A DNA stretch of 52,500 bases, taken from the NCBI GenBank assembly GCA_037447655.1, contig JBBHKE010001777.1:1-52500 (forward strand), read 5' to 3'. Each line of letters starts with the position of its first letter. Positions within the stretch are counted from its first letter, which is position 1. The notes beneath the pieces are model-generated. The model made no database searches. It was not told the origin of the DNA and saw only the letters and a list, made by a program, of their open reading frames with translations. The position numbers and the translations under genes are program-made. Source of the DNA: Zygnema cylindricum. Lineage: Eukaryota; Streptophyta; Zygnematophyceae; Zygnematales; Zygnemataceae. Positions 30,947 through 43,111 of the stretch are shown piece by piece.

Positions 30947-33900
30947 GGTGATGGGCCCACCATCTAGGGTGCCCATTTTCAATGGAGCTGGCTTTATATA
31001 CTAGGAAAGTATGATAAAATGAGCTTTATGTGAGGAAACAATTTTGGGGAATAATGAGTGGACGTTTGAGGCGTCCATCAAGTCTTGGGATACCTCAAAG
31101 ATTTATAGGAGGCAAATTCATTAGAGATGCAAATCCATCTTCAACGGAGGAGACAAAAGAAGGAGAGGTGGTGGACAAAGGAAAAGAGAAAGAGACTATT
31201 ACACCAATTGAACCCGGTTTTAGCATTCATGTCACCTATTCAAGGAACGAGGAGAATGATATCCATACCGAGGACTACAACAACAACAGTTAGCTGATCA
31301 GAAAATTAAGGAGTAAGTATACAAAAAGGGGAAAATGTTGGATTTTTGCAATGAGTTTGCTACACTTTTCATGGAACTAGAGAGTGCTGGAAAAGTATTT
31401 AGTGAAAAGGAAAAGGTTAACTGTTTACTGATGAAGTTAACCCATGAGTTCGAAAACATAGTCAACCGTGTGCAGGACTTGGCGCACTCAAGGTGGATTT
31501 GGAATTCAGTGGTAGGGATGATTCTCGTTCGGGAGAATACGATTGAGATCCGAAAGGGGAGGAAAGAGTGGGCAAGCTTTGGCAACTGGGACCGATTGGA
31601 GGAACAATGATTCCAGGAAACACGTTGGAAATTATCGAGGGGAGGGGCAAAAAAATCAGACCGAGGAGTTCGGACCAAGGAATCCCAAGGGTTTGTGCCA
31701 TTTTTGTAAGAAACCCGGGCACTATATGGTTGAATGCACTAAGTTAACCGAGTTGCGGTTAAAGGAGGGGCTGACCAGTGGACCTCCGAGAGGAAAGAAA
31801 AAGGTTCTTGTGACACAGGTACATGAGGCGGAATCCGAGGACGAAGACGATGAACTCCTATTGGATGAGGAGTTGGAAGCGAAAAACAAGGTTGAAATTC
31901 CACGAAAGCAGAAATGTGCTTTCGATGGATTGAAACGTGAAGCAGGCTAGATTGTAGACTCAGGTGCATCCATGCACCTGTGTAAAGATAAACACCTGTT
32001 CACTAAGATAAGAAAGATTCCCACCGTAGAGATAGAGTACGGGGATGGGAGGATAGTCAGTACTACTCTTGTAGGATCGGTAAATCTAAAAGTGTTAGTA
32101 GAAGGAAAGACATCCACGGTTACATTCTCCAATGTATTGTTTATTCCGGAGCTGAACAAAAACCTCATCTCTACGTCTTTATAAGATGATAAGGGTTTTG
32201 ATACTAGCACTAGAAAAGGAGTTTTTACTGCTAGTTTTGAGGAGGAAGTTTATTTTACTGCTGAAAAAGGTAGCCAACGGATGTTTAGGCTGATTTTAAG
32301 CAATGAAAAGAAGAAACTTTATTATGTTGGTGTTCATGATATAATGATATGACATAAGAGGCTTGGGCATGTGAATCTAGATAAGTTAAGAGTGATGAAA
32401 AAGATGGGAGTAGTGGAAGGAATTCAGTTCGGTGAGTGTGAGGTTCTAAGTGATTGTAGTGGATGTGCTCAAGGTAAAGCACACAGGTTACCCTTCCCAA
32501 AAACTGCCACCTATAAGGGAGAAAAGAATTTAGATTTAGTACACATTGATATTTGGGGGCCAACCAGAGTGCCACCACCCAGGGGGAAAAAAATTTATGA
32601 TGACTATCACCGATGATTCGTCTTGGTATTCTAGGGTGTATTTTTGGAAAATAAGTCATAGGCTCAAGAATGTTTTAAACAATATAAAGCATGAAGTGAA
32701 AAACTCTATGAAACCTCAATCAAGAGAGTAATGACTGACAATGGTGGAGGGTATACCTTTAACCAGTTTGAGGATTTTTTTAGAGAAGATAGAGTGCAAC
32801 ACCAAAAGACAGTTCCTCAAAATCTTGAGCATAATGGTGTAGCTGAAAGATTTAATAGAACACTAAGTGATAGTGTTAGAAGTATGCTGTCAGATAAGAA
32901 GATAAGAAAGAAGGTTTGGGCCGAATCAATGAAATGTGCAAATTATCTCAAGAATAGAGTTCTTACTTTAGCAATAAAAGGCCAAACACTCTATTAGAGA
33001 TGGACAGGCCGAAAATCAGATTTTTCACACTTAAAGGTTTTCGGTATTCAAGTGTTCAGTTTAGACACAGATTGGTCAAACTAGAAGTTAGACACAAAAG
33101 GAAAACCAGGATATCTACTAGGATATGATGAAGATGTAAAAGGATATAGAGTCTATGATCTCAAGAGAGAGGATATTATCCTAGTGAAGCACCTAGTGGT
33201 TATGGAATGAAGGAAAATCTATAGATCCCTTTAAGCAAACAAAGACAGTCAAAATCAGATTGAGTCCGAAAAGTTCTGTTGACTTTGAGCTTCCGAACTA
33301 TCCAAGATTTCGAAAAGATGATGATCTTACAGGCAAAGATCCGATCGAGAAGGACCCAAATGTGAATCGCCTAGTATTAATTCCAACCGAAGCGGAAGAC
33401 GTGTTGGAAATCAATCCGGAATTAAGGGATAAGGGGAGAAGTAGAAATTGTTCGGAAGAATTTAAGAGAGCCATCTATTCCGACAACCGAGTTTGAGGGA
33501 GGAAGAAGAAGTAGCAAAAGACTGCAAGAGAGGCAAGTTAACAATAAGGTAACCAAATTGTTTCACCCCGATAAACCTCAAACTTACAATGAGGCAATGA
33601 ATTGTCTTGAGAGAAATCGGTGGAAGACAACCATTAATGAGGAGATGGCCTCAATTATGGCGGTCAATACATGGGAATTGATGGATTGTCCTCCTGACAG
33701 GAAGCGAATTGGGTGTGTAAGTGGGTATTTAAGTTGAAAATCAACCCGGATAACACCATTGAGCTCTACAAGGCTCGGTTAGTGGCGAAAGGATTTACCC
33801 AGGTAGAGCGAATTGACTACGATGAGACTTTTGCTCCGCTCGTCAGGTTTCCTTCTGTTAGGATACTTCTCAGTATGGCGATATTAAAGACATGGAAGTG

Positions 33901-34052
33901 CATTAGATGGACATCAAGACGGCTTTTCTACATGGAGAGTTGGAAGAGGAAATTTTTATGAGACAGCCCGAAGGATTTGTGGAGAAAGGGAGGAAAGCAA
34001 GGTATGCCGATTGATCAAATCTTTGTATGGGCTGAAACATGCGCCACGGCAT
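30947..34052 (+). pseudogene. Inner copia element: gag, protease, integrase and RT N-terminal part
   Basis: In order: gag start with VPIFNGAGFIY; CCHC zinc knuckle CHFCKKPGHYMVEC (31696-31737); protease VDSGASMHLC (31954); pre-integrase HKRLGHVNLDKL and C-x2-C (32355-32475); integrase DIWGP, MTDNGGGYTF and HNGVAERFNRT; GYLLGYDEDVKGYRVYD; RT RLVAKGFTQVE, YDETFAPLVRF, MDIKTAFLHGELEEEIFM and SLYGLKHAPRHW. Then it stops at the breakpoint. Several stops replace conserved Trp codons, and frameshifts are present. Not functional. Confidence 0.92.
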
Positions 34053-35283
34053 TGGAGGGCTTTCGCCCATACCACAACTCATACGGGATTTTATCACCCG
34101 AAACCGATGTAATTCGCCGATTGTAAATATAATCTGCCGTTAAAATTGCATCGCCCTATAAATGAATACTCCTCCCTGGATCCGTGTACCATGGATCGTA
34201 CCATTTTTTGAAGCGTAGTAGGGTTCTTTCTTTTCGCCACTCCATTGGATTCCGGTGAGTAAGATGCGGTATATTGGTGAGAATTTCCCCACTCTTTGCA
34301 ATAAGGATCAAAAGCAAGAAATTCCCCTCTATTGTCCGATCTAATAGATTTTAATTTTCTCTCACATTGCCTTTCGGCCATCACATGCCACTCTTGAAAG
34401 CATAAAAAATGCTTAGGATATGTGTTAAAGTTGTATTACCCATGTGAAGCGAGAGAAGTCATCCACCACCACCATAATATATTTATTTCCTCGAATCGTC
34501 TCCGGTTTTACATCTCTACATAAATCAATATTCAGAAGATCAAGCGGATTTTTAGATCGATGTGTTGGATCCTTGGCCGGATGCGGTTTTTGGATTTGTT
34601 TCCCCTTACCACATCCCTCGCACCTGTTAATTATTTCTCACTACGCCAAGTCGAATCCCTTTACACTTTTATTCGTAATCATGCGTCGTAGACTCTTCTC
34701 GGATGTTTGACACATACGGTGATGCCACAAAGTTAAATCGCTTTTCAATCCGGAAATTTGCGAAATAATGCCACCAGAATTTGGGTGCGCTTTCGGCCGA
34801 CGCCATATTAAGCGACTATGCATAAAATTTGTGACTTCTCTTTCGCCTATTTGTACACCATCTGATCGTACAATTTTTATTGTGGAGTCACCATACGAAA
34901 ATACGTTAACGCATGCACGCTGAATATGCAGTACGTTGAGAAGGTTCACTGAACCTTCAAATAAGTACAAAACATTTGTTAGTTGGGTTTGCGTCATTTT
35001 TTCTACGCCACGTGCGTCCAAAATTATTAAATCCAAACGTACAATACCCACTGTACTTATCAAAATCACTTGTCCACTTGGGACAGTGATTCATTTTGGT
35101 ACCGTGAGTTCGCGAAAAATCATCAAAAAGCGACGCGTCCGTACATACGTGGTGTGACGCGCCAAAATCTATAATCCACTCCTTTTTTTGTTGCGTAGCA
35201 CCTGCCATAACAGCAAGCGAAAAGTTAAAGGCGGAAAATATTTGCGCGCCTTCGCCTTCTCCTTCAAATTGGTCGTCGCCCAT
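34053..35283 (-). pseudogene. Host copia element: protease to integrase core
   Basis: Minus strand: EWIIDFGASHHVC (protease, the active-site Ser after Asp now Phe), LTLWHHRMCQTSEKSLRRM (pre-integrase), IRSDNRGEFLAF, ASYSPESNGVAKRKN, then DAILTADYIYNRR and PYELWYGRKPS, ending at the breakpoint. The next residues of integrase (GCRASVYI) are at 28010 on plus. gag and the 5' LTR are missing upstream of 35283. Confidence 0.9.
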
Positions 35284-35432
35284 AAAATGTCTTCCTCCTC
35301 TTCCATGGCGCCCTCCCCCTCCACCCTACCCTTTCTCCACTTCCCCCCCCCTCCCCTCCCCTCCCCACCCTCCGCTTTCTCCTTGTAACTCCCTCTCCCT
35401 CCCCCTTTCCCCTCCCCCTCCCTCTCCCCCAG
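35284..35432. other. Junction between the copia nest and the receptor kinase gene, CT-rich
   Basis: 149 bp, mostly pyrimidine (CCCTCCCC runs), ending in the CAG acceptor of the first visible kinase-gene exon. A short frame starting MSSSSSMAPS is low complexity, so I do not call it a signal peptide. The edge of the copia homology is abrupt and carries no LTR. Confidence 0.5.
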
Positions 35433-38400
35433 GCTCTGTCCCTTATTCTCTCCTTAACCTCGACTCTCTCCTCGACTTTGTGAACTGGGACGCTTTTGTC
35501 CGTTACATGCCGGGAAACCCCGGTCTATGTGCTCCGTTAAAATCTTCGATTCGGGCCGATCTTCCGTTGTGTGATACAGAATCCGTAATGGGAACAGAAA
35601 CGGAAGAACGGGACAGAGGCGGTTGGGTGACAATCGCGGCCGTTTTGGGAACTTTGGGAGCACTTTTGTTGCTGGTTTCGGCAGTTTTGGGAGGATATAT
35701 GTTAGGTTTTAGGAGGCATATGAGAGCGTTGGCGGAGGAGAGGGACAGGAAGGGAGGAGTGACAGTGCCTCTTAAGGTTGGTTTTTCGTTTTTCAGAGTT
35801 CCTCTCAATTTTTTTCTTTTTTGTTTTTTTTTTTTTCTTTCGGGTTTCGGTGCGGTTTTTGGTTGTGTTCGTGGTCTTTTTTTTTTTGTTGGTTTTGGTT
35901 TTTTCCGAGTCTGATTTGTAGATATTGTTATTTCCTTTCATTTTGTTTGTTTGTTTTTTTTTTTGTTGTTGTCGATTAGCTAGTGACGATGCTGTTAGGG
36001 AGTTCCAATTTTTTTTTCTTTTCTTTTATTTTTTTTATTTTTTTTTTTTGTTTTTGACCCAGTGTCAGGGGGACCCCTAAAGGGAAGTTGTCATGTAGGG
36101 AACTATGAAATGAAGAACGGGGTATGGAAATAATCCACTTTGTTTTTGAAAAAAAAAGCTGCAAAGAAGAAGGAGAAAAGAAGAGAGAAAAAAGGACTTT
36201 TGTTGGTACCACTGTTTACACCTTTCCACTCACCATAATTATAATTTAATGATGGAAAAGAAATTGTATTATTGTCGCCTCCGCGGTAAATCATGTAGCC
36301 ATAACGTCTACACACTATTTTTTCAGTTTTATTTATTGTTTTCCTTTCAAGATATGTTTATAAATGAATCTTTTTGGGATAAAAGTCCGGGCAGCTGAAA
36401 AAAAATACGTTTTTATTTTGTGTGTGTGTTCTTTTTGGCCTTTTAATGAAATTTGACAGACACAGGCATGGGAATATTTCCGACTAAGTAAAAGACGAAA
36501 CAAGGTGGGTGAATAGACCTTTTATTTGTATTCTTTTGTTGTTTTTTTTCTTTTCCCTTTTTCTCTATATATTTTTTCGTACTCCGTTTTCCTCCCGGGT
36601 TTCCTGGCAACTTCTGTCGAGTTTTGGAACCGTCTGATTTCCATTGCCGCCCTTTTTTTTCTTTTTTCTTTTCCAGTTTTAGTTTTCTGTTTGCTCTTTT
36701 GATGTTTTCTCCCTTCTGTCGTATCTTTTGTTTCTTCTTCTTCTTTTTCTGTCTTTTCATACGAGGCTTTTCTGGTTCCATCTTCGTCTCCTATTCGTTA
36801 GTCATTATTGTCATTTTTTGTCCTTTTCGGTTCATTACTCCCTGTGATATTTGTCATTTTCATGTTTTTTTCCGGAAATTTTTTCTCTTACAGTTGGTTC
36901 ATCTCTGTCCATTTTCTTTCTCGCTTTGTCCTTTTTCGGTGTCTTTTTGTTTTTTTTTTTTCTCATTTTTGCAGAAAAGGCATTCCTTAATAGTACTTTG
37001 TTTCTGTTTGTATCCGTTTAATGTTTTGTAGTATTGAAACAGGAAACTGTTTATTGTGGAATGCCCCTTTTATCTTTTTGCCCCCATAACCCTTGAAAGG
37101 GGCACCCAAATTACTGTGGTTTCGGGATGATTCTGGGATTCTGTATGTAAAACCCTAAAATACCCTACGAAACTCTAAAAATCTGTAAAATACCCTAAAA
37201 AACCCGAGAAACTAATAGATTAATTGGCAGAAACAGCAGGTAATGTCCGTCGGAATTTCCGCTGGGAAAAATTTCACATTATCGGAACTGCAAAAAGCCA
37301 CGCAAAATTTTTCGGGACAAAATTTACTCGGGTCGGGCGGCTTTGGAAAGGTTTACAGGTAAATTGAAAGCAAAAGAAATCTTTTAACCTATTATGAAAC
37401 TGAGAGACAACAATGAATAGTGAGCACAACTGTCAAAACCAACTTATAAAACGTATATTTGAAACCTTAGGATTGCAATGAGGGATTTTAATGTCAATGT
37501 TGAAATGTTGGTTCGTTTTTAGTGTGGGTCAGTTTGGTCGTGCGTCACGTCACCATTGCATTTCGTTTCGTTTCATTTGTACTTTTAGTGTCGTTTGTAC
37601 TTTTTTGAGTGTACGTTTCATACGCTGTTGTTCAAATCGTGCGATTTTTTCAGTTTTTCCGATTTCTATGTATAATTCGTGACTTTTGAAAAAATCGCAA
37701 AAAAACGTGGAGTACTTTCTGTACGGTAAACTGAATGGAAAATCTACGGAAATGTACGTTATTTTACGGGAAATGTACGGTATTTTACGGAAAATGTACA
37801 GAATTTGACTAAAAGATACGTTGCACTTCTTAGTACTTTCTGTCCGGTAAACTGAACATAAATTTTACGGCAAATGTACGGAAATTTACGGAAATGTACG
37901 AAATTTTACCGAAAATGTACGGACTTTTACAAAAAGAGATGTTGCAGGGTTGCACCATTTGCGCGCGGTAAGTTTGAATTTTGTACGATCGTACGGAAAA
38001 CTTTTTACATGTACGGAATAGTACGAATACAAAATCATAAACGATTTTAACGATTTTTACAAATCGTTCAATGCGTTACTTACGTATAATTCGCGCGATT
38101 GAATCGTGAGTAAAATACCGTTTGAACACTTAAGTAACTTAAATCTGTGTTGTGAACTGACAAAAACGGAAACAACAGATGAAACTTAAAGCCATTCTAG
38201 AAACAGAAATTGACAACTAAAACTTTTTAACTTTGACCCTGAAACAGGAACAATCGGAAACCAAAAAAAAAACGAATCATGATAGCTATAATTAGCTCAA
38301 GAATTGTCTCCAGCAATAGCTGAAAACTGGAATTGAATCAGAAATTGAAACAATACACGGAAAAGAAGCAGAAACCAAAACAGAAACAGCAAACAGGACC

Positions 38401-38851
38401 AGAAACAGAAACAGAAACCGGCATAGAAACCGAAAGAGACAAAGAAACGTAGACGGAAACACCAAGACGGAAACTGAAAACTGTGAAATGATGCCTTGTT
38501 ATTCAATCCATCTGTTCCATGCAGAGGAATCTTGCCAGATGGCACACTCTTAGCCATAAAACGCCACGTGGCAGGCTCAGGACAGGGCTTCAATCAGTTT
38601 TACATGGAACTGGAAACACTATCTAAAGTGAGGCATCGTCATCTTGTGAGTCTTATCGGCTTCTGTCAAGAAGCCAAAGAAATGATTCTGGTGTATGAGT
38701 ACATGCCACGTGGCACTCTCCGAGATCATCTTCCTCCGTCGAAGAGCCATTCCGTTAAATTGAGTTGGGAGAAACGATTGGAAATAGCCATTGGGGCAGG
38801 AAAAGGAGTTGATTATTTGCACCATGGATTGAATCCTTCTCTTATTCACAG
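35433..38851 (+). CDS. LRR receptor-like kinase, partial (three exons)
   Basis: Exons 35433-35776, 37240-37358 and 38525-38851, with GT-AG borders and matching phases. Exon a: end of the LRR ectodomain ([15 protein letters not shown]), cap MPGNPGLC with a second Cys (LPLC), one transmembrane segment ([20 protein letters not shown]) and a basic juxtamembrane RRHMR. Exon b: [14 protein letters not shown] and the Gly loop GSGGFGKVY. Exon c: ATP-binding Lys in AIKR, alphaC Glu in [13 protein letters not shown], hinge ILVYEYM, and [11 protein letters not shown] to SLIHR. The frame stops just before the catalytic loop. The missing RD-K-x-x-N and DFG exons are not found in the remaining 13.6 kb, and the upstream LRR exons are absent next to the copia nest. 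Kinase residues resemble the LRR-VIII-1 and CrRLK1L groups. It may be a gene split by transposons or a pseudogene. Confidence 0.85.
35777..37239. other. Receptor kinase intron a, T-rich
   Basis: 1,463 bp with long T runs and many TTTTC tracts; no transposon or gene recognised. Long open frames here consist almost only of Phe, Ser and Lys codons. Confidence 0.6.
37619..38129 (+). mobile_element. CATAGTTGTTC-family MITE in receptor kinase intron b
   Basis: Begins with a diverged tip (CATACGCTGTTGTTCAAATCG), followed by the family core (CGTGACTTTTGAAAAAATCG, TACTTTCTGTACGGTAAACTG and repeated ATGTACGG units), and ends CGTTTGAACAC. It is in the same orientation as the gene and lies between spliced exons. 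Confidence 0.7.
38310..38480. repeat. GAAACAGAAAC-type repeat
   Basis: Imperfect repeats of AGAAACAGAAACCGAAA before the third receptor kinase exon. Confidence 0.6.
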
Positions 38852-41219
38852 GTGAGTTTGTTTGAGTTTTTATTCTCGTTTTTGCTTTTTTTCATTTTAT
38901 GTTCATTTATTAACATTATGTTCATTTATTAACATGGGGTTTTCAACCCTCCGTTGGGCCCTTTTTGTATCCACACTATTCTCCTGTTCGTACTAACATC
39001 CATCACCAAATTTTGTTGCGACTGTTAATTAAATGTGTGCTTATTTTGGCCCAGGTGTGAGTATTCATTGGTCCATGAAAATCCGGCCTGGGAATATATG
39101 ATTGTGTGGTATATATATTACAAAATATTGTAAAATATGATTGATTAGTGTACATTACAGAATATTACGAAACGTGATTGTATAGTGAACCACTTGTTGT
39201 GTCACTAACCCCAGGCATGCTAAAATCAATTCCGGTAAGAGGTTTTTTATCGGCTCATATGCACCGGGATCTGTTTGGTTTGTCAACTGTATTGTCAGTC
39301 CGGAAAAAAAGTGGGGACAGCCAAATAGTTTACTACTCACTGTATATATTTATGTATATATATGTATATATATATGTATATATATATGTATATATATAGG
39401 TATATATATGTATATATATGTTTGTATATATGTTTGTATATATGTTTGTATATATATTAAACATGCATTAATTCTAAATACATCTATTATGTTCGCATAA
39501 TTTTTATCTTTGAATTTGTTTGCAAGAGACTCTTAATCTTTGTTCGAAAAGTTGATTAATTTCATACATTTTTTAAAAGTGTGAAGCAAAGGTTTTTGTA
39601 ATTTTTATTCATTTATTTATACTTGTCAATTTTTTATATCTGTATATATGTTTATTTTATTATTAGTATTATTATTGTCTTTTTCACAGGGGCTTTTTTT
39701 TAGTGCTGAATAACATGTATGTGAAGTCTTATATTATTTGAGTATGTTTGTGCATGTATTTTTTTTTTATTTATTGTTTTTTTTTTGGGTCGGAGTTTTT
39801 TGTAATTGATTTTTTTTCCTAAAACCTTTTGGAAGAAAAGAAATGAGGTTTATTTGCAGTTACTCAAACCTCTTGATACAATCTTCCTAAAAAAAGAAAT
39901 AAAAGAGTATTGTCCTACGAGCAGAACTGAAAGATTTATTTTGCTTGTCTCAAATTTCTCTAACATTGAACCAAACCAATGAAAAAAAATTGGAAATTCT
40001 TGTCAAAAATTGATTTGGTTGTTAAAATTTGATTTAGGTTTTTAATATTTGTTTCCTCCGTTTTTTTTCCAATTTTAAGTGTGCATTAGGGGTTTTGTTC
40101 TTCATATTCTTGATAAATATAATCATGTCGATGGTGTCAATTTATCTAAAGTTTTACTCGATTGGTCTTTAACTGTCCCTCCCTCTCCTCTCTTCATTTT
40201 TTTTAATTTTTTTTTCTCTTTTTATGGATTCAGGGTAAAGTTGTACAAAACGGAATCAACATAAACGGTGCACTGAATCTATATTTTGAATTTTAGTTGG
40301 AAAGAAATTTCATTTTAGGGCTTCTGAAAAAGTTGCAATGTTCCAAATCATATTTGAAAAGCCTTGTTTTGAGAAAAATATGACTCTGGGAAGAACATCT
40401 TGAATAAAAATTTGAAGAAAGTTTTAACGACATAAATCTGGCGTTTATATGGTAAGTAAAAGAAAATTGATGATGGCGTTTTTTGATTTTTTTGAGTTTT
40501 TTTTTTAGGTGTTTTCTCTTTTAACGACATGTGATGATGTATTTGTGTTTACGGCATTCATTACTTTTTTAGATATTTTTTGTTGGGTTTTTTTCTTTTG
40601 TTTTGTTTTTATGCGAGTTTTTCAATCCGGGAACTTTTGGGACTCTTTAAGGACAACTGCAAGACTAAATTTTTTGTTTATTTTATGATGGAGTTAAATT
40701 TTATTGAGAGTTTCTTGGAAAACCTTCCCCTGTTCGATATTTAAAATAGGGGACAAATGTATCTACGTACACACCTTCAATCATGGACTCCAACAAAGCT
40801 TAAGCTCTACTTAATTTATTTTACTTAATTTTTTAACAGACGCCCTAATTTCCAAAAGAAATTGACAGGGTACATTTTTTACGGTACTGCAGTGCAAGTT
40901 GCTGTTCATCTTTTTTCTTTGTGCACTTTTTTTACTTTTGGAACTACATAACGTAGGAGCAACTAAGATAGCATCAAGCAAATGAAGTGTGTTCTCACGG
41001 TTGGCACAATAATCATCTCATTGGGAAAACTTACTCTAAACAAACTATTTCCAACCGAGATTGGTTCTACTAGTTACTTTAGAATTCATGGAACAGCATG
41101 AAATAATTTGTTAGCTGTCTCTGATCCTTGACTGTCAATTTCATTGGCTGGCGAAATTAGCGCGAACGTTAAATGTACGGGTAGACGGATTTGAACTGTT
41201 GCACATCTTTTCCGTTTTT
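38852..41219. other. Region downstream of the last kinase exon, no gene seen
   Basis: Begins with the donor GTGAGT, so at least the start is intron. AT-rich with T runs and a TA-rich microsatellite. I searched for a catalytic-loop exon (RDVK..N) on the plus strand and did not find one. Confidence 0.5.
39341..39458. repeat. (GTATATAT)n microsatellite
   Basis: Repeats of TATATATGTATATA, then TATGTTTGTATA, about 118 bp. Confidence 0.9.
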
Positions 41220-42628
41220 TTAAATATAGCATACTTTGGTGTCTGCTTTACTTATTTGACGGAGTTGTTGCCGGCCGTTATCTTTTTTGTTTAGGAGTTT
41301 GGACTTCGGACACGACAAATCTCTTAGGTGCGCCAGAGGCAGCTTGGACAACTTTGGAAATTCAAAGAGGGAGTCCAAATCGTGCGGAAAGAAATACCGT
41401 GAGTACGAAAAGCTAAAAACGACAAATAACGTTTCCAAGAGCGATATATTGCCGATTTATACTGAATTAGGACCTTGTTCGCTGTCCGCTTGTCTCGAGC
41501 GATTAGCTTCTTTTCTTGTGCCACCTCAGCATACCAACATCACATCTTGCGTCAGCGTAGCGACAATTTGCGTCGGGTCACGAATCCAACAGAGGTCCAA
41601 TAAACGTGAATGACGGGCACCAAAGGTACGACTTTTGCTGACTACATCGATGATGTGGATTGCGAGTTGGGGTTCATATCGGTCGAAATAATACGACAAA
41701 CAATGGTCGGTTTCTTTTTATTTCCTAAACATAACTATCTATCGAAATTTAGCGTCAGCGAGTTTTTCATCTTAAGTACAAGTCCAATTATTACAGATGA
41801 ACGCTAATTTTCAAACATAACACTAATTTCAGTAATTCGTCTACATAGTCTATGAACAATTGATCACATTGTGGACGTTTAAACACGTGAACATAGCTTC
41901 GCGAGACGCCACTCATTTTTGCGCGTCGACGCCTTCCTCTGACAGTTTTCATGTACTTCTGTACGAAATATGTATCACATTAGCGTACGAAATGGCACGT
42001 GTCGTACAGTTAACTAAAAAATCATTGCACATGCATTAGCTCAAAGGAAAAAAATGCATTATTTACTCCTTGGTATGTATGTTCAAGGGTTGTAATTTAG
42101 GGGCGCCAATACAGTGCTATTAACTGACGGTATCCTGTAATGTACCACACCGGTAGCATTTTTGTTCTGAACGGGCAAATCTTAACCGTCTTCTCTGCGC
42201 AAGCCCCACGATTTTAACCAATGTGGGGCTGGTGTAGGCCCAATAGAAAGATGGAGACTCTGCTTTTAGAAAGCATCGACACGTGGCAGTATAAGCATCA
42301 AAAGCTAGCCTATGCACGCGCACGTCGGCACACAAATCCTGCTGTCATTTCTGTGCGCGGAGTTGAAATCGCGGTGCGCCACTGTTGCCGTTAGATACAC
42401 ACTGGCCACAGTGCCACGCATCGATTTCCTTCAGAAGATCTTTCCGCCACGCATCGATTTCCTTCAGAAGATCTTTCCTCTTGCCTGTCGCCTGTCGGTT
42501 CGAATCATAGATCAATAACTGCGGTTTAGTGCGCTGGTAATACATGCATTAAAATACTAAAATAGGTTTAGTGCGGAAAGTCCATATAATATGCACTTAA
42601 AGACTGCAAACCATATAGGTTTTCATTT
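41220..42628. other. No recognisable gene
   Basis: Contains open frames up to 108 codons (41287-41613, plus), with a possible acceptor TTTGTTTAG before them, but no domain I recognise. An exact direct duplication lies at 42415-42477. Confidence 0.4.
42412..42477. repeat. 33-bp perfect tandem duplication
   Basis: CCACGCATCGATTTCCTTCAG...AAGATCTTTCC occurs twice head to tail without mismatch, suggesting a recent slip. Confidence 0.85.
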
Positions 42629-43109
42629 CATAGTTGTTCAAATCGCGCGATTTTTACCCTTTTTCCGATTAAAACGTATAATTCGTGACTTTTGAATAAA
42701 TCGGAAAAAAATACGATGTACTTTCTGTCCGGAAAACTGAACGGCTAATTTACGGGAACTGTACGGCATTTTACGACTGATGTACGGTTTGTACGGTAAA
42801 TGTACGAAATTTGGTGAAAAGATACGTTGCACTTCGTCGTACTTTCTGTCCGGTAAACTGAACATGAATTCTACGTAAATGTACGGAATTTTTCCAAAAA
42901 TGTACGGACTAAATCGAAAAGATACGTATAATGTACGAAAAATTTACAAACTGCAGTTTATGTGAAATTTATTTTTGTTTACATGTACGGAATAGTACGG
43001 ACTAAAATTCATTAACGATTTTTACGATTTTTTCAAAAGGTTCAATGCGTTTGTTACGTATAATTCGTCCCGATTAAATCGTTCGCACTAAACGCCGTGA
43101 ACAACTATG
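42629..43109 (+). mobile_element. MITE, CATAGTTGTTC family, copy 1 of a doublet
   Basis: 481 bp with terminal inverted repeats CATAGTTGTTCA and TGAACAACTATG. The inside is rich in TGTACGG units and has no coding capacity. It abuts the next copy with only two bases between. Confidence 0.82.
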
Positions 43110-43111
43110 GC

